Assembly: GCA_028690445.1 (NCBI GenBank)
Contig: JAQVBE010000001.1
Span: forward strand, 1-64,000
Direction of reading: 5' to 3'
DNA: 64,000 nt
From: Aliarcobacter sp.
GTDB lineage: Bacteria; Campylobacterota; Campylobacteria; Campylobacterales; Arcobacteraceae
Shown: piece by piece, positions 1 to 8,331 of the stretch
How positions within the stretch are numbered: the stretch's first letter is position 1
How the letters are laid out: every line of letters begins with the position of its first letter
Program-made: the position numbers and the translations under genes
Notes under the pieces: generated by a model
Told to the model about the DNA's origin: nothing
Database searches by the model: none
Seen by the model: the letters and a program-made list of their open reading frames with translations, nothing else

Positions 1-37
1 GAAGAGGTTATCGGTTCAACTCCGATTGCAAGCACCA
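1..37 (+). tRNA. 3' end of a tRNA, cut by the window start
   Basis: Positions 10-14 (atcgg) and 22-26 (ccgat) pair as a T stem around a seven-base loop containing TTCAA. The next seven bases (27-33) are the 3' acceptor strand, followed by discriminator A and an encoded CCA ending at 37. The anticodon lies outside the window, so the isotype cannot be assigned. A C-rich run follows the CCA. Confidence 0.75.
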
Positions 38-136
38 CCCCCCCCTTAGCTCTTTGTAATTATTTTCATTTCATCTTTACTTTGCTATTACTTTTCTTTT
101 GATACAATCATCTCTTATATTAAGATAGGAATAAAA

Positions 137-352
137 TTGATAGAACAACCAAACAATCCACTTCATGGAATTAAATTAGAAATGATACTTGAATCATTAG
201 TAGAACAATATGGATGGGATGAATTAGCCGATCGTATCGAAATACGATGTTTTTATAATAATCCATCTATAAAATCAAGTTTAACTTTTCTTAGAAAAAC
301 TCCTTGGGCTAGAAAAAAAGTTGAGAATTTATATTTGGCTTTAATGAAATAA
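137..352 (+). CDS. VF530-family (DUF2132) small DNA-binding protein
   Basis: A 71-residue protein whose whole length fits the VF530/DUF2132 family. It has the NPLHGI-LEMIL start, the [10 protein letters not shown] segment, the [27 protein letters not shown] core and a short basic C terminus. The family has a known double-helix fold and is thought to bind DNA, but its role is unsettled. The start is TTG at 137, with AGGA at 127-130 at ideal spacing; the N terminus already matches the family. It stands alone between a tRNA and the FTR-rhodanese gene, about 70 bases upstream of the latter's start. Confidence 0.85.
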   Translation: MIEQPNNPLHGIKLEMILESLVEQYGWDELADRIEIRCFYNNPSIKSSLTFLRKTPWARKKVENLYLALMK

Positions 353-420
353 AATTCGCTATATCCATATATAAAGTTTATTTGACTATTATTCTTTTTT
401 ATAATAACATAGGATTTAAA

Positions 421-1167
421 ATGATAAGAAAAATAGATACAAATAGTGATGAATTTTTAAATGAATTTGAGTTGACAAAACAGTTTACAGATGGAGTAAT
501 ATCTAAATATAGTTTAGTTTATAATCCAGATGAAGAGGTTAATAAATCAATTCAAATGGGACTTACTCGAAACCAATTGATTTATGGTAAGAAATTTTGC
601 CCTTGTTTTATGGTTATAGGACAAAATAAGGAAGAGCAAGAAAAAAGTGAAAATAGATTATGTCCATGTACTCCTGCCTTAGCAAATGAAATACCTACAA
701 GTGGTTCATGTCACTGTGGAATTTTTTGTACTAATGAAAAAGCTTTAGAAATTAAAAAAGAAAATAATTTACATGATGTAATTGCTACTCACTCTAGAGG
801 ATTAACTAAGGAAGAGGGAAAAAAATTACTAGCAAAAAGTGAACTTAATTCAATTGAATTAGAATCTTTATTGGAAGCTAGAGATTTAGGTTTTATTGAT
901 TTCACATTAGTTGATACAAGAGAATGGATGGAATGGGTTTCGAATAGAATTAAAGGAACTGATTATTTAATTCCGACAACATCATTTTATGATGCTTTAG
1001 AGCAAATAATGAGTAAAAAAGATATACCAGTAGTTGTTTATTGTTTAAGTGGTAGTAGAAGTGCTTATTGTCAACGAATAATGAAAGATTTAGGTTTTAG
1101 TTCAGTTGCTAATTTAGATTATGGAATATCATCTTACAGTGGAGAAAAAGAAAGAGGAGAAATTTAA
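421..1167 (+). CDS. Ferredoxin-thioredoxin reductase catalytic domain fused to a rhodanese domain
   Basis: A 248-residue protein counted from ATG 421; an upstream in-frame start at 382 would add 13 unconserved residues. Residues about 1-110 look like the catalytic (beta) chain of ferredoxin:thioredoxin reductase, with C60-P-C62, C81-P-C83 and C97-H-C99, the set that holds the [4Fe-4S] cluster and active disulfide in that family. Residues about 140-240 form a rhodanese domain with C208 heading the active loop CLSGSRS. The likely role is thiol/disulfide or sulfur transfer driven by reduced ferredoxin in the cytoplasm. That combined activity is inferred from the domain pairing. A hairpin terminator follows. 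Confidence 0.8.
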   Translation: MIRKIDTNSDEFLNEFELTKQFTDGVISKYSLVYNPDEEVNKSIQMGLTRNQLIYGKKFCPCFMVIGQNKEEQEKSENRLCPCTPALANEIPTSGSCHCGIFCTNEKALEIKKENNLHDVIATHSRGLTKEEGKKLLAKSELNSIELESLLEARDLGFIDFTLVDTREWMEWVSNRIKGTDYLIPTTSFYDALEQIMSKKDIPVVVYCLSGSRSAYCQRIMKDLGFSSVANLDYGISSYSGEKERGEI

Positions 1168-1176
1168 TTTTACTGT

Positions 1177-1198
1177 CTGTATCCTTTTTAGGATACAG
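1177..1198. terminator. Bidirectional hairpin terminator
   Basis: CTGTATCC at 1177-1184 and GGATACAG at 1191-1198 form a perfect 8-bp stem around a T-rich loop. It lies between two convergent genes, and the stop codon of the minus-strand transporter (1188-1190) falls in the loop, so it probably ends both transcripts. Confidence 0.7.
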
Positions 1199-2231
1199 TA
1201 TCTTTGAAATCGTCTGAATATTTTTTTAATAAATTCATAATTGATATAAAAAATGTCACCATTGCAGGACCTATAATCATTCCCCAAAAACCAAAAGTTG
1301 AAAGTCCAGCAACAATAGAAAAGAAAATTAGAAGTTCATTTATACTTGTAGGTGTTTTAACAATTTTCTTATTTATGTATTTTATAATCATTGGTTTTAT
1401 AAAAGTGTCTGCAACAATTGAAATAACTACAATAGAATAAATTGCAATAATGAAAGCATTTGTTAAATTTGTTGTTGCTTCAAATATTACAATTGGAAGC
1501 CACATAATAATTCCACCAATTACAGGAATTAAAGATGCAAAACCATATAAAACTCCAAATAATAATCCATCATAACCAAAATATGTCAAGAAAATTCCAA
1601 ATAAAAAGCCCTCAAAAATTGCAGTAACTAATATAGAATATAAAACTACTGTCATTACATTTGATGATTCATAAAATAAAATATTTGAATCTTCTTTTTT
1701 TATTGGTAATAACTCTTTTATAAAAGTAGAAATGGATGTTGAATAAAGGGTAAAGAAAAAGAAGAATATTAAAATCATAATCATATCCATCATGAACTTA
1801 ACTGAATTTTTACCTAAGTAAGCGCCAAATGTTAACATATCCTGAACGGTTTTAGCTACATCAAATTTTGATATGATTTGTGTTAGTAAATCATTTAAAA
1901 AAATAAAATCTTTTAATGAGTCTTGAATAATAATCTTCATATCAGTAATATTTTTGATTAAAGATGCCTGATCTACTTTAGTAAAGAAATCAGCAAATGA
2001 GAATATACAATATAAAATAGGTATAAAAAATAGAGATGTTAATGTTATTGTCATAATAGTTGTAGCAAAAAATCTACTTTTTAAATTTTTTTCCAAGTAC
2101 AAAGTTAAAGTACTTGTTGCAACTGCTAATAAAAGTGATACAAAAATTGATTTTAGAAATGGATCAAAAAGTTCTATCATAAAAAAAATCATTACAATTG
2201 CAATGGCAATTAAAAAATAGGCTGCTTTCAA
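1188..2231 (-). CDS. AI-2E family transporter (PerM-like membrane protein)
   Basis: A 347-residue integral membrane protein of the AI-2E/PerM family. It has two hydrophobic helices at the N terminus (about 1-45), another at about 55-80, a soluble stretch at about 80-140, and then a hydrophobic C-terminal half. The family signature [17 protein letters not shown] sits at about 230-246, followed by the usual last helices. Members export small molecules or ions, and the substrate here is unknown. Its start overlaps the end of ruvB by 4 bases, so it is the last gene of a panB-ruvB-transporter operon. Confidence 0.85.
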   Translation of the reverse strand: MKAAYFLIAIAIVMIFFMIELFDPFLKSIFVSLLLAVATSTLTLYLEKNLKSRFFATTIMTITLTSLFFIPILYCIFSFADFFTKVDQASLIKNITDMKIIIQDSLKDFIFLNDLLTQIISKFDVAKTVQDMLTFGAYLGKNSVKFMMDMIMILIFFFFFTLYSTSISTFIKELLPIKKEDSNILFYESSNVMTVVLYSILVTAIFEGFLFGIFLTYFGYDGLLFGVLYGFASLIPVIGGIIMWLPIVIFEATTNLTNAFIIAIYSIVVISIVADTFIKPMIIKYINKKIVKTPTSINELLIFFSIVAGLSTFGFWGMIIGPAMVTFFISIMNLLKKYSDDFKDTVS

Positions 2232-3265
2232 AATAATTTTCCTTGAGTTAAATCGTCTTCTAGTTTTTCACTTCCTGGATATGAAAGCTTAAACATTTCA
2301 TAAGTTTTTAATGAAGCTATTCTACCTCTAGCTGTTCTTTCAATATATCCATTTGCAAGTAGATATGGTTCAATTGCATCTTCAATTGTTCCCTCATCTT
2401 CACTAAGAGCTGCTGCTATCGTAGAAAGTCCCATTGGTTTTCCTCTGTTTGAAACTAATAGTTCAAGTAAATTTATATCCATCTCATCAAAACCTGTTTC
2501 ATTTACACCTAATTCATCTAAAGCATATTTGCATCTTTTAAGTTTAATTGAATTCTCATTTTCAACCTCTGCAAAATCTCTTACTCTTTTTAAAAGTCTT
2601 AATGCAACTCTTGGTGTTCCTCTACTTCTTCTTGATATTTCAAATGCTGCATCATCTTCACAAGATTTTGATAGTTTGACAGCTGCTTTTTGAATAATTT
2701 TTGATAATTCTTCTTGATTATAAAATTGCATTCTAAAATGCATCCCAAATCTTTCTCTTAGAGGATTTGAAAGCATTCCAGCTCTTGTAGTTGCACCAAT
2801 TAGTGTAAATCTTGGTAAATCAATTTTTACAGTTTGTGCAGCTGGTCCTGAACCTATTATTATATCAAGTCTATAATCTTCCATTGCAGGATATAAAATC
2901 TCTTCAACAGTTGGAGAAAGACGGTGTATTTCATCAATAAATAAAATATCTCCCTCTTCAAGATTTGTTAAAATTGCAGCTAAATCACCACTTTTTTCAA
3001 TCATAGGTCCAGCAGTTACTTTAATATTTGTATTCATTTCATTTGAGATTAGATAAGAAAGTGTAGTTTTCCCAAGTCCGGGAGGTCCATAAAATAAAAT
3101 ATGGTCAAGGGCTTCTTTTCTTTTTTTACTAGCTTCTATAAATACTTTTAGATTTTTTTTAATTTTTTCTTGTCCAATATAATCATCCCAATTTGAGGGG
3201 CGTAAACTTACTTCTGTATTTTCTTCTTCAAAAGATATTTGCTCAACTTCTACTAATCTTTCCAT
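2228..3265 (-). CDS. ruvB: Holliday junction branch migration ATPase RuvB
   Basis: A 345-residue AAA+ motor that drives branch migration with RuvA. Walker A GPPGLGKT is at 60-67, Walker B ends in FIDEIHRL at about 111, and the sensor segment [18 protein letters not shown] follows. The C-terminal winged helix carries the [13 protein letters not shown] signature. Length is typical. It lies 5 bases after panB and overlaps the transporter gene by 4. Neither ruvA nor ruvC is nearby. Confidence 0.97.
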   Translation of the reverse strand: MERLVEVEQISFEEENTEVSLRPSNWDDYIGQEKIKKNLKVFIEASKKRKEALDHILFYGPPGLGKTTLSYLISNEMNTNIKVTAGPMIEKSGDLAAILTNLEEGDILFIDEIHRLSPTVEEILYPAMEDYRLDIIIGSGPAAQTVKIDLPRFTLIGATTRAGMLSNPLRERFGMHFRMQFYNQEELSKIIQKAAVKLSKSCEDDAAFEISRRSRGTPRVALRLLKRVRDFAEVENENSIKLKRCKYALDELGVNETGFDEMDINLLELLVSNRGKPMGLSTIAAALSEDEGTIEDAIEPYLLANGYIERTARGRIASLKTYEMFKLSYPGSEKLEDDLTQGKLF

Positions 3266-3270
3266 TTATA

Positions 3271-4080
3271 TTAATACTCTTCTTCACGTGATGGGAATGA
3301 ACTATCTTGAACATCATTTCTATATTGATTAACAGCATCTCTTACCAAAGATGCTCCTTGCATATAATGTCTTACAAATTTTGGTTTAAATTCACTAAAT
3401 AAGCCTAACATATCAGACCAAACTAAAACTTGTCCATCTGTTACATTTCCCGCTCCAATTCCAATTATTGGAATCTTTACCGCTTCAGTGATTTTTTTTG
3501 CAACATTGCTCATTACACCTTCAACAACAATAGCAAAAGCTCCTGCTTTTTCAACTGCAATTGCATCTTCGATTAATTGCTTTTCATCTTCTAAAGTTTT
3601 ACCTCTAACTTTGTATCCACCTTCACTTCTTACATATTGAGGCATTAGTCCAATATGTCCCATAACAGCAATTGAATTTGATGTTAGATGTTTGATAATG
3701 TCAGCTTTATCTGCTCCACCTTCAATTTTGACAGCAGCAGCTTTTGTAAGTTTATAAACTTCAATGCAGTTTCTTAAAGCTTCATCTTTATTAATATAAG
3801 TTCCAAAAGGCATATCCATAATTATAAAGGCTTTTGGTGCGCCTGTACAAACTGCATTTGTATGATAAATCATTTGCTCTAAAGTTGCTGAAAGAGTATC
3901 TTCCCGACCTGCAAAACTCATATTTAAACTATCTCCTACAAGTATCATATCGGCTATATCTTCAAACAGTTTTGCAAAAAGTGCATCGTAAGCTGTAATT
4001 ACTGCAAGTTTTTTATTATTTTTTGAATTCTTAATTTTTATGATATTCATTTTTTCAAAATCATTTTTTATAATGCTCAT
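3271..4080 (-). CDS. panB: 3-methyl-2-oxobutanoate hydroxymethyltransferase (ketopantoate hydroxymethyltransferase)
   Basis: A 269-residue PanB, which adds a hydroxymethyl group from methylene-tetrahydrofolate to 2-oxoisovalerate in the first step of pantothenate synthesis. Visible signatures are VITAYDALFAKLFE, the metal-binding MILVGDSLNM, VKIEGG, GHIGLMPQYV and IPIIGIGAGNVTDGQVLVWSDMLGL. The ATG at 4080 has AGGA upstream at good spacing; an internal ATG ten codons later is a weaker alternative. It is first in an operon with ruvB. Confidence 0.96.
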   Translation of the reverse strand: MSIIKNDFEKMNIIKIKNSKNNKKLAVITAYDALFAKLFEDIADMILVGDSLNMSFAGREDTLSATLEQMIYHTNAVCTGAPKAFIIMDMPFGTYINKDEALRNCIEVYKLTKAAAVKIEGGADKADIIKHLTSNSIAVMGHIGLMPQYVRSEGGYKVRGKTLEDEKQLIEDAIAVEKAGAFAIVVEGVMSNVAKKITEAVKIPIIGIGAGNVTDGQVLVWSDMLGLFSEFKPKFVRHYMQGASLVRDAVNQYRNDVQDSSFPSREEEY

Positions 4081-4289
4081 ATTTTTTCCTAATAACTATA
4101 TAATAATTTATAACGATTATATCCAAAACTAACTTTTTTAATAAAAACTTTAATATTTACAAGTATAAAGTCAGGTGAAGAATTAGAAAATATAGAATTA
4201 CTTATCCTAACAATGAAGAAGATATTAAATAATAGTTTAAAAGAAAATTTTAGATAGAATAAAAAAATTTTAAATATAGGATAAAAATT

Positions 4290-5030
4290 TTGAAAAAATT
4301 AGTAGGTTATATTACATCATCTCTTCCAAATAATAATTTTACAATAGATTTAGCATATAGTATGAAAGACGCTGGAGTAGACACTTTAGAATTAGGAATT
4401 CCTTTTTCTGATCCAGTTGCTGATGGACCTGTAATTGAAAAGGCAAATTTAATTGCATTAAATAATGGCTTTAAATTGAAAGATTTATTTGAAGTTTCTT
4501 CAAAAATTGCTAAAGATATTGATACTTTATGGATGGGATATATGAATCCTTTTTATCATTATGGAATGGAAAAAATATTACAAAAGGCTGATGAATATAA
4601 TATTCAAGGAACTATAATCCCTGATCTTCCATATGAAATGGCAAAAGATTATGAAGATTTATTTAATAAATATAATAAAGCAAATATCTCTTTTGTTGCG
4701 CCAACGGATAGCGAAGAAAGAATAAGAACAATTGTTAAAGATTCTAAAAAATTTGTTTACATGGTTGCTTATGCTGGAATTACAGGAAGCGGTCAAAAAG
4801 AAGATTTATCTAAAATAATAGAAAATGTAAGAAAATATTCTACTACGCCTTTATATATTGGTTTTGGAGTTGATGAAAAAACTTGCAAAGAAAAAATCAT
4901 AGGTGTTGATGGTGTAATTGTTGGAAGTGCATTTGTAAAATATATAATTGATGATAGTTTATCAAATGATGAAAAAATTAAAAGAATCTCGAGCATTGCA
5001 AAAGATATAAAAGAAAAAATAAACGAATAA
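4290..5030 (+). CDS. trpA: Tryptophan synthase alpha chain
   Basis: A 246-residue TIM-barrel protein that cleaves indole-3-glycerol phosphate to indole and glyceraldehyde 3-phosphate, passing indole to TrpB. The catalytic pair is E34 and D45 in the segment LELGIPFSDPVADGP, with phosphate-binding loops at YAGITGSG and GFGV. The start is TTG at 4290 with AGGA 8-9 bases upstream, and no useful in-frame start lies further up. The N terminus is about 15 residues shorter than in E. coli. trpB and the rest of the trp operon are absent from this window; the next gene, bpt, starts 3 bases after it. Confidence 0.93.
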   Translation: MKKLVGYITSSLPNNNFTIDLAYSMKDAGVDTLELGIPFSDPVADGPVIEKANLIALNNGFKLKDLFEVSSKIAKDIDTLWMGYMNPFYHYGMEKILQKADEYNIQGTIIPDLPYEMAKDYEDLFNKYNKANISFVAPTDSEERIRTIVKDSKKFVYMVAYAGITGSGQKEDLSKIIENVRKYSTTPLYIGFGVDEKTCKEKIIGVDGVIVGSAFVKYIIDDSLSNDEKIKRISSIAKDIKEKINE

Positions 5031-5032
5031 TT

Positions 5033-5770
5033 ATGCAAATACTGAACCAAGATATTGAATTTTTAGAAGAGGATAGAAGTTGCTCTTATTTTGAAAATAA
5101 AATATCAGATATTAGATATAAATATATTTATTCTTGTTCACCTTCGAGTTATCAAAATATGTTAGAGCGAGGCTGGCGAAGATTTGGCAGAATGCATTTT
5201 GTACCAGAGTGTAAATTTTGTAATAAATGTGTTTCAATGAGAATTGATGTAGCAAATTATAAATTTTCTAAGTCAGAAAAAAGAGTAATATCAAAAAATA
5301 AAGATACAAAACTTTACATAAGACCACCTTCTGTTACGATGGAGCATCTTAATCTTTATGATAAATATCATAGATTTATGAATGATAAAAAAGATTGGCC
5401 TTATACCGCTATTTCTCCTGATGAATATATAAAATCTTATGTTGAAACAAAAGAAGAATATGCAAAGGAATTTTTATATATTAAAGATGATAAATTAATT
5501 GGAGTTGCATTAGTTGATATTTTACCTAAGTCAATTTCTGCGATTTATTGTTATTATGATCATGCATATTCGGACTTATCAATAGGAAAATTCTCAATAT
5601 TAGCTCAAATTAAAATTGCAAAAGAATTAGATATTCCTTATATATATTTAGGTTATTGGATAAAAGATCACTTTTCTATGGGATATAAAGAAGCATATTC
5701 TCCATTTGAGATATTAAAAAATAGACCCAATCTTAGTGAATCATCAATTTGGGAGAAAAAAGAATTATAA
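5033..5770 (+). CDS. bpt: Aspartate/glutamate leucyltransferase (Bpt, N-end rule pathway)
   Basis: A 245-residue protein of the Bpt/ATE aminoacyl-tRNA-protein transferase family, which adds an amino acid to exposed N-terminal acidic residues and marks the protein for ClpAP. The N-terminal CSYF, the segment YQNMLERGWRRFGRMHFVPEC-x2-CNKCVSMRIDV and the C-terminal GNAT-like YIYLGYWI/GYKEAYSPFE motifs are all present. The short length favours bacterial Bpt over eukaryotic arginyltransferase. It lies two bases after trpA and is probably co-transcribed with it. Confidence 0.9.
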   Translation: MQILNQDIEFLEEDRSCSYFENKISDIRYKYIYSCSPSSYQNMLERGWRRFGRMHFVPECKFCNKCVSMRIDVANYKFSKSEKRVISKNKDTKLYIRPPSVTMEHLNLYDKYHRFMNDKKDWPYTAISPDEYIKSYVETKEEYAKEFLYIKDDKLIGVALVDILPKSISAIYCYYDHAYSDLSIGKFSILAQIKIAKELDIPYIYLGYWIKDHFSMGYKEAYSPFEILKNRPNLSESSIWEKKEL

Positions 5771-5950
5771 TACTGTAGTTATGGTAAGTATAATAATTTG
5801 TGCTATAATCTCAACGTTTATTAGCTATTATTTATTATAGTACTTTTCACAATGGCTAAAAAGAACAGTTAATAGTATCCATGACAATATTTTATTTACC
5901 TATAAAATATATTTCAACGAAATATATAAATACAGAAGAAAGAGAGAAAA

Positions 5951-6316
5951 ATGATTAAGTATGTAGTTTCTTTTTTATTACTTATTAATGTACTATTTGC
6001 AGAAGAAAATTTATTAAATAAACAAGAAGTAAATGAAAATATACCTTACAATCCTAATGTAGATTGTTTGATTTTAGAAGATGAGAATTCGATTATATGT
6101 AAGTTTGAAATAATTAGAGATGAAAATGAACAACAAATTATTATTAATTGGGTTAGTCCAACTGGTGAAATTTCAAGAACAAGAGAAATGCTAATTCCAG
6201 CAGGTGATAGTTCTGCCTATGATTACCGATATATTGACGGTAGAGAAAATGGGAAATGGGATTTTAAAATAATTTATAGAGGAAAAGAATATAGCTCTCA
6301 GTTTGAGTTGAAGTAA
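5951..6316 (+). CDS. Small secreted/periplasmic protein of unknown function
   Basis: A 121-residue protein with a clear signal peptide (basic start, hydrophobic core, likely cleavage near VLFA|EE at about 17-18). The mature part has two cysteines (about C39 and C50) and reads like a small beta-rich domain, with IINWVSPTGEISRTREM and YIDGRENGKWDFKIIYRGKEY. I do not recognise the family. The ATG has a GAAAGAGAG purine stretch upstream. A hairpin terminator follows, and rpsU converges on it from the other side. Confidence 0.75.
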   Translation: MIKYVVSFLLLINVLFAEENLLNKQEVNENIPYNPNVDCLILEDENSIICKFEIIRDENEQQIIINWVSPTGEISRTREMLIPAGDSSAYDYRYIDGRENGKWDFKIIYRGKEYSSQFELK

Positions 6317-6356
6317 ATCTTCAATTTGAATTTTGTTTTTTGGCTTATGTAAGAAG

Positions 6357-6380
6357 CAAAACCCTATAAATAGAGTTTTG
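6357..6380 (+). terminator. Rho-independent terminator
   Basis: CAAAACCCTAT and ATAGAGTTTTG form an 11-bp stem with one non-canonical pair around a two-base spacer, followed by a T run at 6381-6385. It sits between convergent genes (the secreted protein and rpsU). Confidence 0.65.
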
Positions 6381-6398
6381 TTTTTACAAATCAAAATA

Positions 6399-6611
6399 TT
6401 ATAATCTTGATTCGTATCTTCTTAACATGTATAATCTTTTTAACATTTTCTTTCTAGCAGATATTTTTTGTTTTTTTCTAATTTCTGTCATTGGTTCAAA
6501 ATATCTTCTAGCTCTAGTTTCTGTAACAATAAGATTTCTATCACATTGTTTTTTAAACCTTCTATAAGCTTCGTCGAAAGATTCGCTATCTTTAACTTTT
6601 ATGCCTGGCAC
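6399..6611 (-). CDS. rpsU: 30S ribosomal protein S21
   Basis: A 70-residue S21 counted from GTG 6611. That start gives the family N terminus MPGIKV and is preceded by AGGTG at good spacing; a GTG three codons earlier (6620) is also open. The conserved segments [42 protein letters not shown] and the basic tail ending YESRL are all present. It is a small-subunit protein involved in initiation. It is a single gene, divergent from moaC. Confidence 0.95.
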   Translation of the reverse strand: MPGIKVKDSESFDEAYRRFKKQCDRNLIVTETRARRYFEPMTEIRKKQKISARKKMLKRLYMLRRYESRL

Positions 6612-6700
6612 TAAAATCACCTACTTTCTTTTATAAATTTTAGGTTTGGATTATATTTAAAGTTTACTTAATCCTTATTTAACTTTAACAAATATTAGAA

Positions 6701-6706
6701 TATAAT
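6701..6706 (+). promoter_or_regulatory. Probable -10 box for moaC
   Basis: A perfect TATAAT preceded by the extended-type TTAGAA context, 25 bases upstream of the moaC start, in the AT-rich gap between the divergent rpsU and moaC genes. Campylobacterota promoters often lack a clear -35, and none is obvious here. Confidence 0.45.
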
Positions 6707-6730
6707 TAATTTTTAACAAAAAGGAATATT

Positions 6731-7219
6731 TTGAATTTAACACACTTAGATGATAATAATAGACCTAAAATGGTTGATGTTTCAGATAAATATGAAACAA
6801 AAAGAGTTGCAATTGCATCTGGTGAGATTACAATGTCTCAAGAAGCATTTGATGCTATTATTTCAAATAATACTAAAAAAGGTCCAGTTCTTCAAACAGC
6901 TGTAATCGCGGCAATCATGGGAGTTAAAAAAACAAGTGAGTTAATTCCTATGTGCCATCCTTTATTGTTAAGTGGAATAAATTGTGATGTGGAAGAAAAG
7001 CCTGAATTACCAGGATTTAAACTGATTGTAACAGCTAAACTAAATGGACAAACGGGTGTTGAAATGGAAGCTTTAACAGGTGTTTCTATTGGTTTATTAA
7101 CTATTTATGATATGGTTAAAGCAATAGATAAATCTATGATTATTTCTAATATTCAATTAGAAAAAAAGTCAGGTGGTAAAAGTGGTGATTTTATTAGAGA
7201 GGATTTAAATAATGATTGA
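6731..7219 (+). CDS. moaC: Cyclic pyranopterin monophosphate synthase MoaC
   Basis: A 162-residue MoaC, which acts with MoaA in the first steps of molybdenum cofactor synthesis. The family blocks are intact: PKMVDVSDK at the N terminus, [17 protein letters not shown] with the conserved MCHP, and [24 protein letters not shown] near the C terminus, followed by the KSGGKSG segment. The start is TTG at 6731 with AAGGA at 6721-6725. It overlaps the DUF493 gene by 8 bases, so the two are translationally linked. No other moa/moe genes are in this window. Confidence 0.96.
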   Translation: MNLTHLDDNNRPKMVDVSDKYETKRVAIASGEITMSQEAFDAIISNNTKKGPVLQTAVIAAIMGVKKTSELIPMCHPLLLSGINCDVEEKPELPGFKLIVTAKLNGQTGVEMEALTGVSIGLLTIYDMVKAIDKSMIISNIQLEKKSGGKSGDFIREDLNND

Positions 7220-7475
7220 TTTAAGCAAAGAAAAATTAGAACTAAATTATCCATGTTCTTGGGAATATAAACTAGTTGTTTTAGAACATATAGATATTCA
7301 TGTAACAGTAAAAGAAGTCGTTTCAAGTAGAGAACATAAGGTAAAAGAATCAAAAGTTAGTACTAAAGGTAAATATAAAAGTTATACTCTTGAACTTTTA
7401 GTTCATAATGACGATGATAGAACAGAAATTTATAAAATGTTAGGTGACCATTCTAATATTAAAATGGTTTTATAA
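7212..7475 (+). CDS. DUF493 (YbeD/HP0495-like) domain protein
   Basis: An 87-residue protein matching the DUF493/YbeD family: [12 protein letters not shown], the [22 protein letters not shown] strand-turn segment and the closing [15 protein letters not shown]. The family has a ferredoxin-like alpha/beta fold and is thought to be regulatory; its function is not settled. The gene starts inside the moaC 3' end. Its stop lies only a few bases before the provirus attachment core, so the terminator it once shared with the gene now at 20060-20323 has been split by the insertion. Confidence 0.85.
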   Translation: MIDLSKEKLELNYPCSWEYKLVVLEHIDIHVTVKEVVSSREHKVKESKVSTKGKYKSYTLELLVHNDDDRTEIYKMLGDHSNIKMVL

Positions 7476-7478
7476 TTA

Positions 7479-7502
7479 ATTAGTATCTTATTCGTAAGAT
7501 AC
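7479..7502. repeat. Left attachment site core (attL), 24-bp direct repeat
   Basis: Identical over 24 bases to 20051-20074. The core contains the inverted repeat GTATCTTA-TTCG-TAAGATAC, a hairpin with a TTCG tetraloop. It starts 4 bases after the DUF493 stop codon. Flanking bases differ from the right copy immediately outside the 24 bp on both sides, which defines the repeat ends. Confidence 0.88.
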
Positions 7503-7509
7503 ATAATTG

Positions 7510-7529
7510 CCTATAATATAGGGATAAAA
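7510..7529. repeat. Candidate integrase arm-type site, left
   Basis: The block CCTATAATATAGGGATAAAA just inside the left repeat is closely matched by 20024-20043 just inside the right repeat. Both have a CCTATA..TAGGGAT core. Paired short repeats flanking the core are what tyrosine integrases use as arm-binding sites; this role is inferred. Confidence 0.4.
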
Positions 7530-7630
7530 CCCTTGTATAGAGGCTTAGAATTAAATGTAGTTCTTAAAAATATATACATTAAATGAAATAATAGACAAGT
7601 TTATAGTCAAACTATTTCGAAACTTTAAAC

Positions 7631-7650
7631 CATTCCCTCATGAGGGAATG
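7631..7650. terminator. Perfect 20-bp palindrome at the end of the provirus minus-strand operon
   Basis: CATTCCCT-CATG-AGGGAATG is a perfect palindrome 2 bases past the stop of the last provirus minus-strand gene. It is placed as a terminator, but the T-rich stretch after it on the minus strand is interrupted. A protein-binding or end-processing site is the alternative. Confidence 0.5.
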
Positions 7651-7652
7651 AG

Positions 7653-7871
7653 TTAAAATAATTTAGGGAACTTACCAAAAATACTTTCTAACCAATGTAC
7701 CAAAAGATACACAGAAGTTATAATAACTATTAAACCAACAAGATAACCTTTTTGTTTTTCGTGATATTCAAGTGTATTAGGCTCTCTTACTACAGCTCCA
7801 CATTTAGGACAGTGTGGAGCAGAAGGACTAACTTGATTTCCACAACTTTTACAAGATATTAAACCAGCCAT
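7653..7871 (-). CDS. Zinc-ribbon membrane protein
   Basis: A 72-residue protein counted from ATG 7871, which has AGAGG 5 bases upstream (a GTG two codons earlier is also open). Residues about 5-25 form a zinc ribbon with CKSCG and CPKCG pairs. A short linker leads to one transmembrane helix at about 43-61 (GYLVGLIVIITSVYLLVHWL). It is the last gene of the provirus minus-strand run, after the replication genes, where accessory genes are often found. No phage function can be assigned from sequence. Confidence 0.7.
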   Translation of the reverse strand: MAGLISCKSCGNQVSPSAPHCPKCGAVVREPNTLEYHEKQKGYLVGLIVIITSVYLLVHWLESIFGKFPKLF

Positions 7872-7946
7872 ATTCACCTCTATATTTTTTTAAAATTATA
7901 TTATTTTTTTTAAAAATTAAGATAATAAAACACTTTTCTTTCGAAA

Positions 7947-8315
7947 TTAATTTATTTTATGTTCTTCACAAGATGTAAAAACAAATCCATTAGTTCTTGT
8001 TTCTCCTCTTTTACCACAATATTCACAAATATTTGCAGATTTTCTTTCGGCATCTCTAACTAAAGAGGAAATACTTTTTTTAACCACATCTGGATAAAAA
8101 GAATTACTCATATTGCAATAAAATCTCAAAGTTCCAAATTTTGTTTTAATTTGTTGAATCATTGGCAATTCACAATTTGTTAGTTCACAAAGTTCTGTAA
8201 TATCTTTCCCTAAATCATAAATTAAATTTGTCCATCCATCATGAAATTCAAAAATGACTTTATTTTTAAATATTTCTAATTCATTTAGTTTATTTTCATT
8301 TTCATCATTAATCAT
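7947..8315 (-). CDS. Small Cys-rich protein of unknown function (phage accessory)
   Basis: A 122-residue soluble protein with an N-terminal FHDGWTNLIYDLG helix, a central QIKTKFGTLRFYC strand motif and a C-terminal CEYCG...CEEH set that probably binds one zinc. The GW..LI...L / KFGTLRFY / CxxCG layout recurs in small uncharacterised proteins of phages and plasmids, but I cannot name a function. AAAGGAAAAG sits just before the ATG. It lies between the RNase H-fold gene (16 bases) and the zinc-ribbon gene (75 bases). Confidence 0.7.
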   Translation of the reverse strand: MINDENENKLNELEIFKNKVIFEFHDGWTNLIYDLGKDITELCELTNCELPMIQQIKTKFGTLRFYCNMSNSFYPDVVKKSISSLVRDAERKSANICEYCGKRGETRTNGFVFTSCEEHKIN

Positions 8316-8331
8316 ATCTTTTCCTTTAAAT

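Noticed and set aside
4130..4257. Short open frame upstream of trpA (ends SLKENFR-stop)
   Set aside because: It is open and amino-acid-like but has no ATG/GTG/TTG with a ribosome site at its beginning. It could be a gene remnant, but there is not enough to call.
7212..7475. moaE, suggested by the position after moaC
   Set aside because: The sequence fits DUF493/YbeD ([24 protein letters not shown]) and lacks MoaE motifs.
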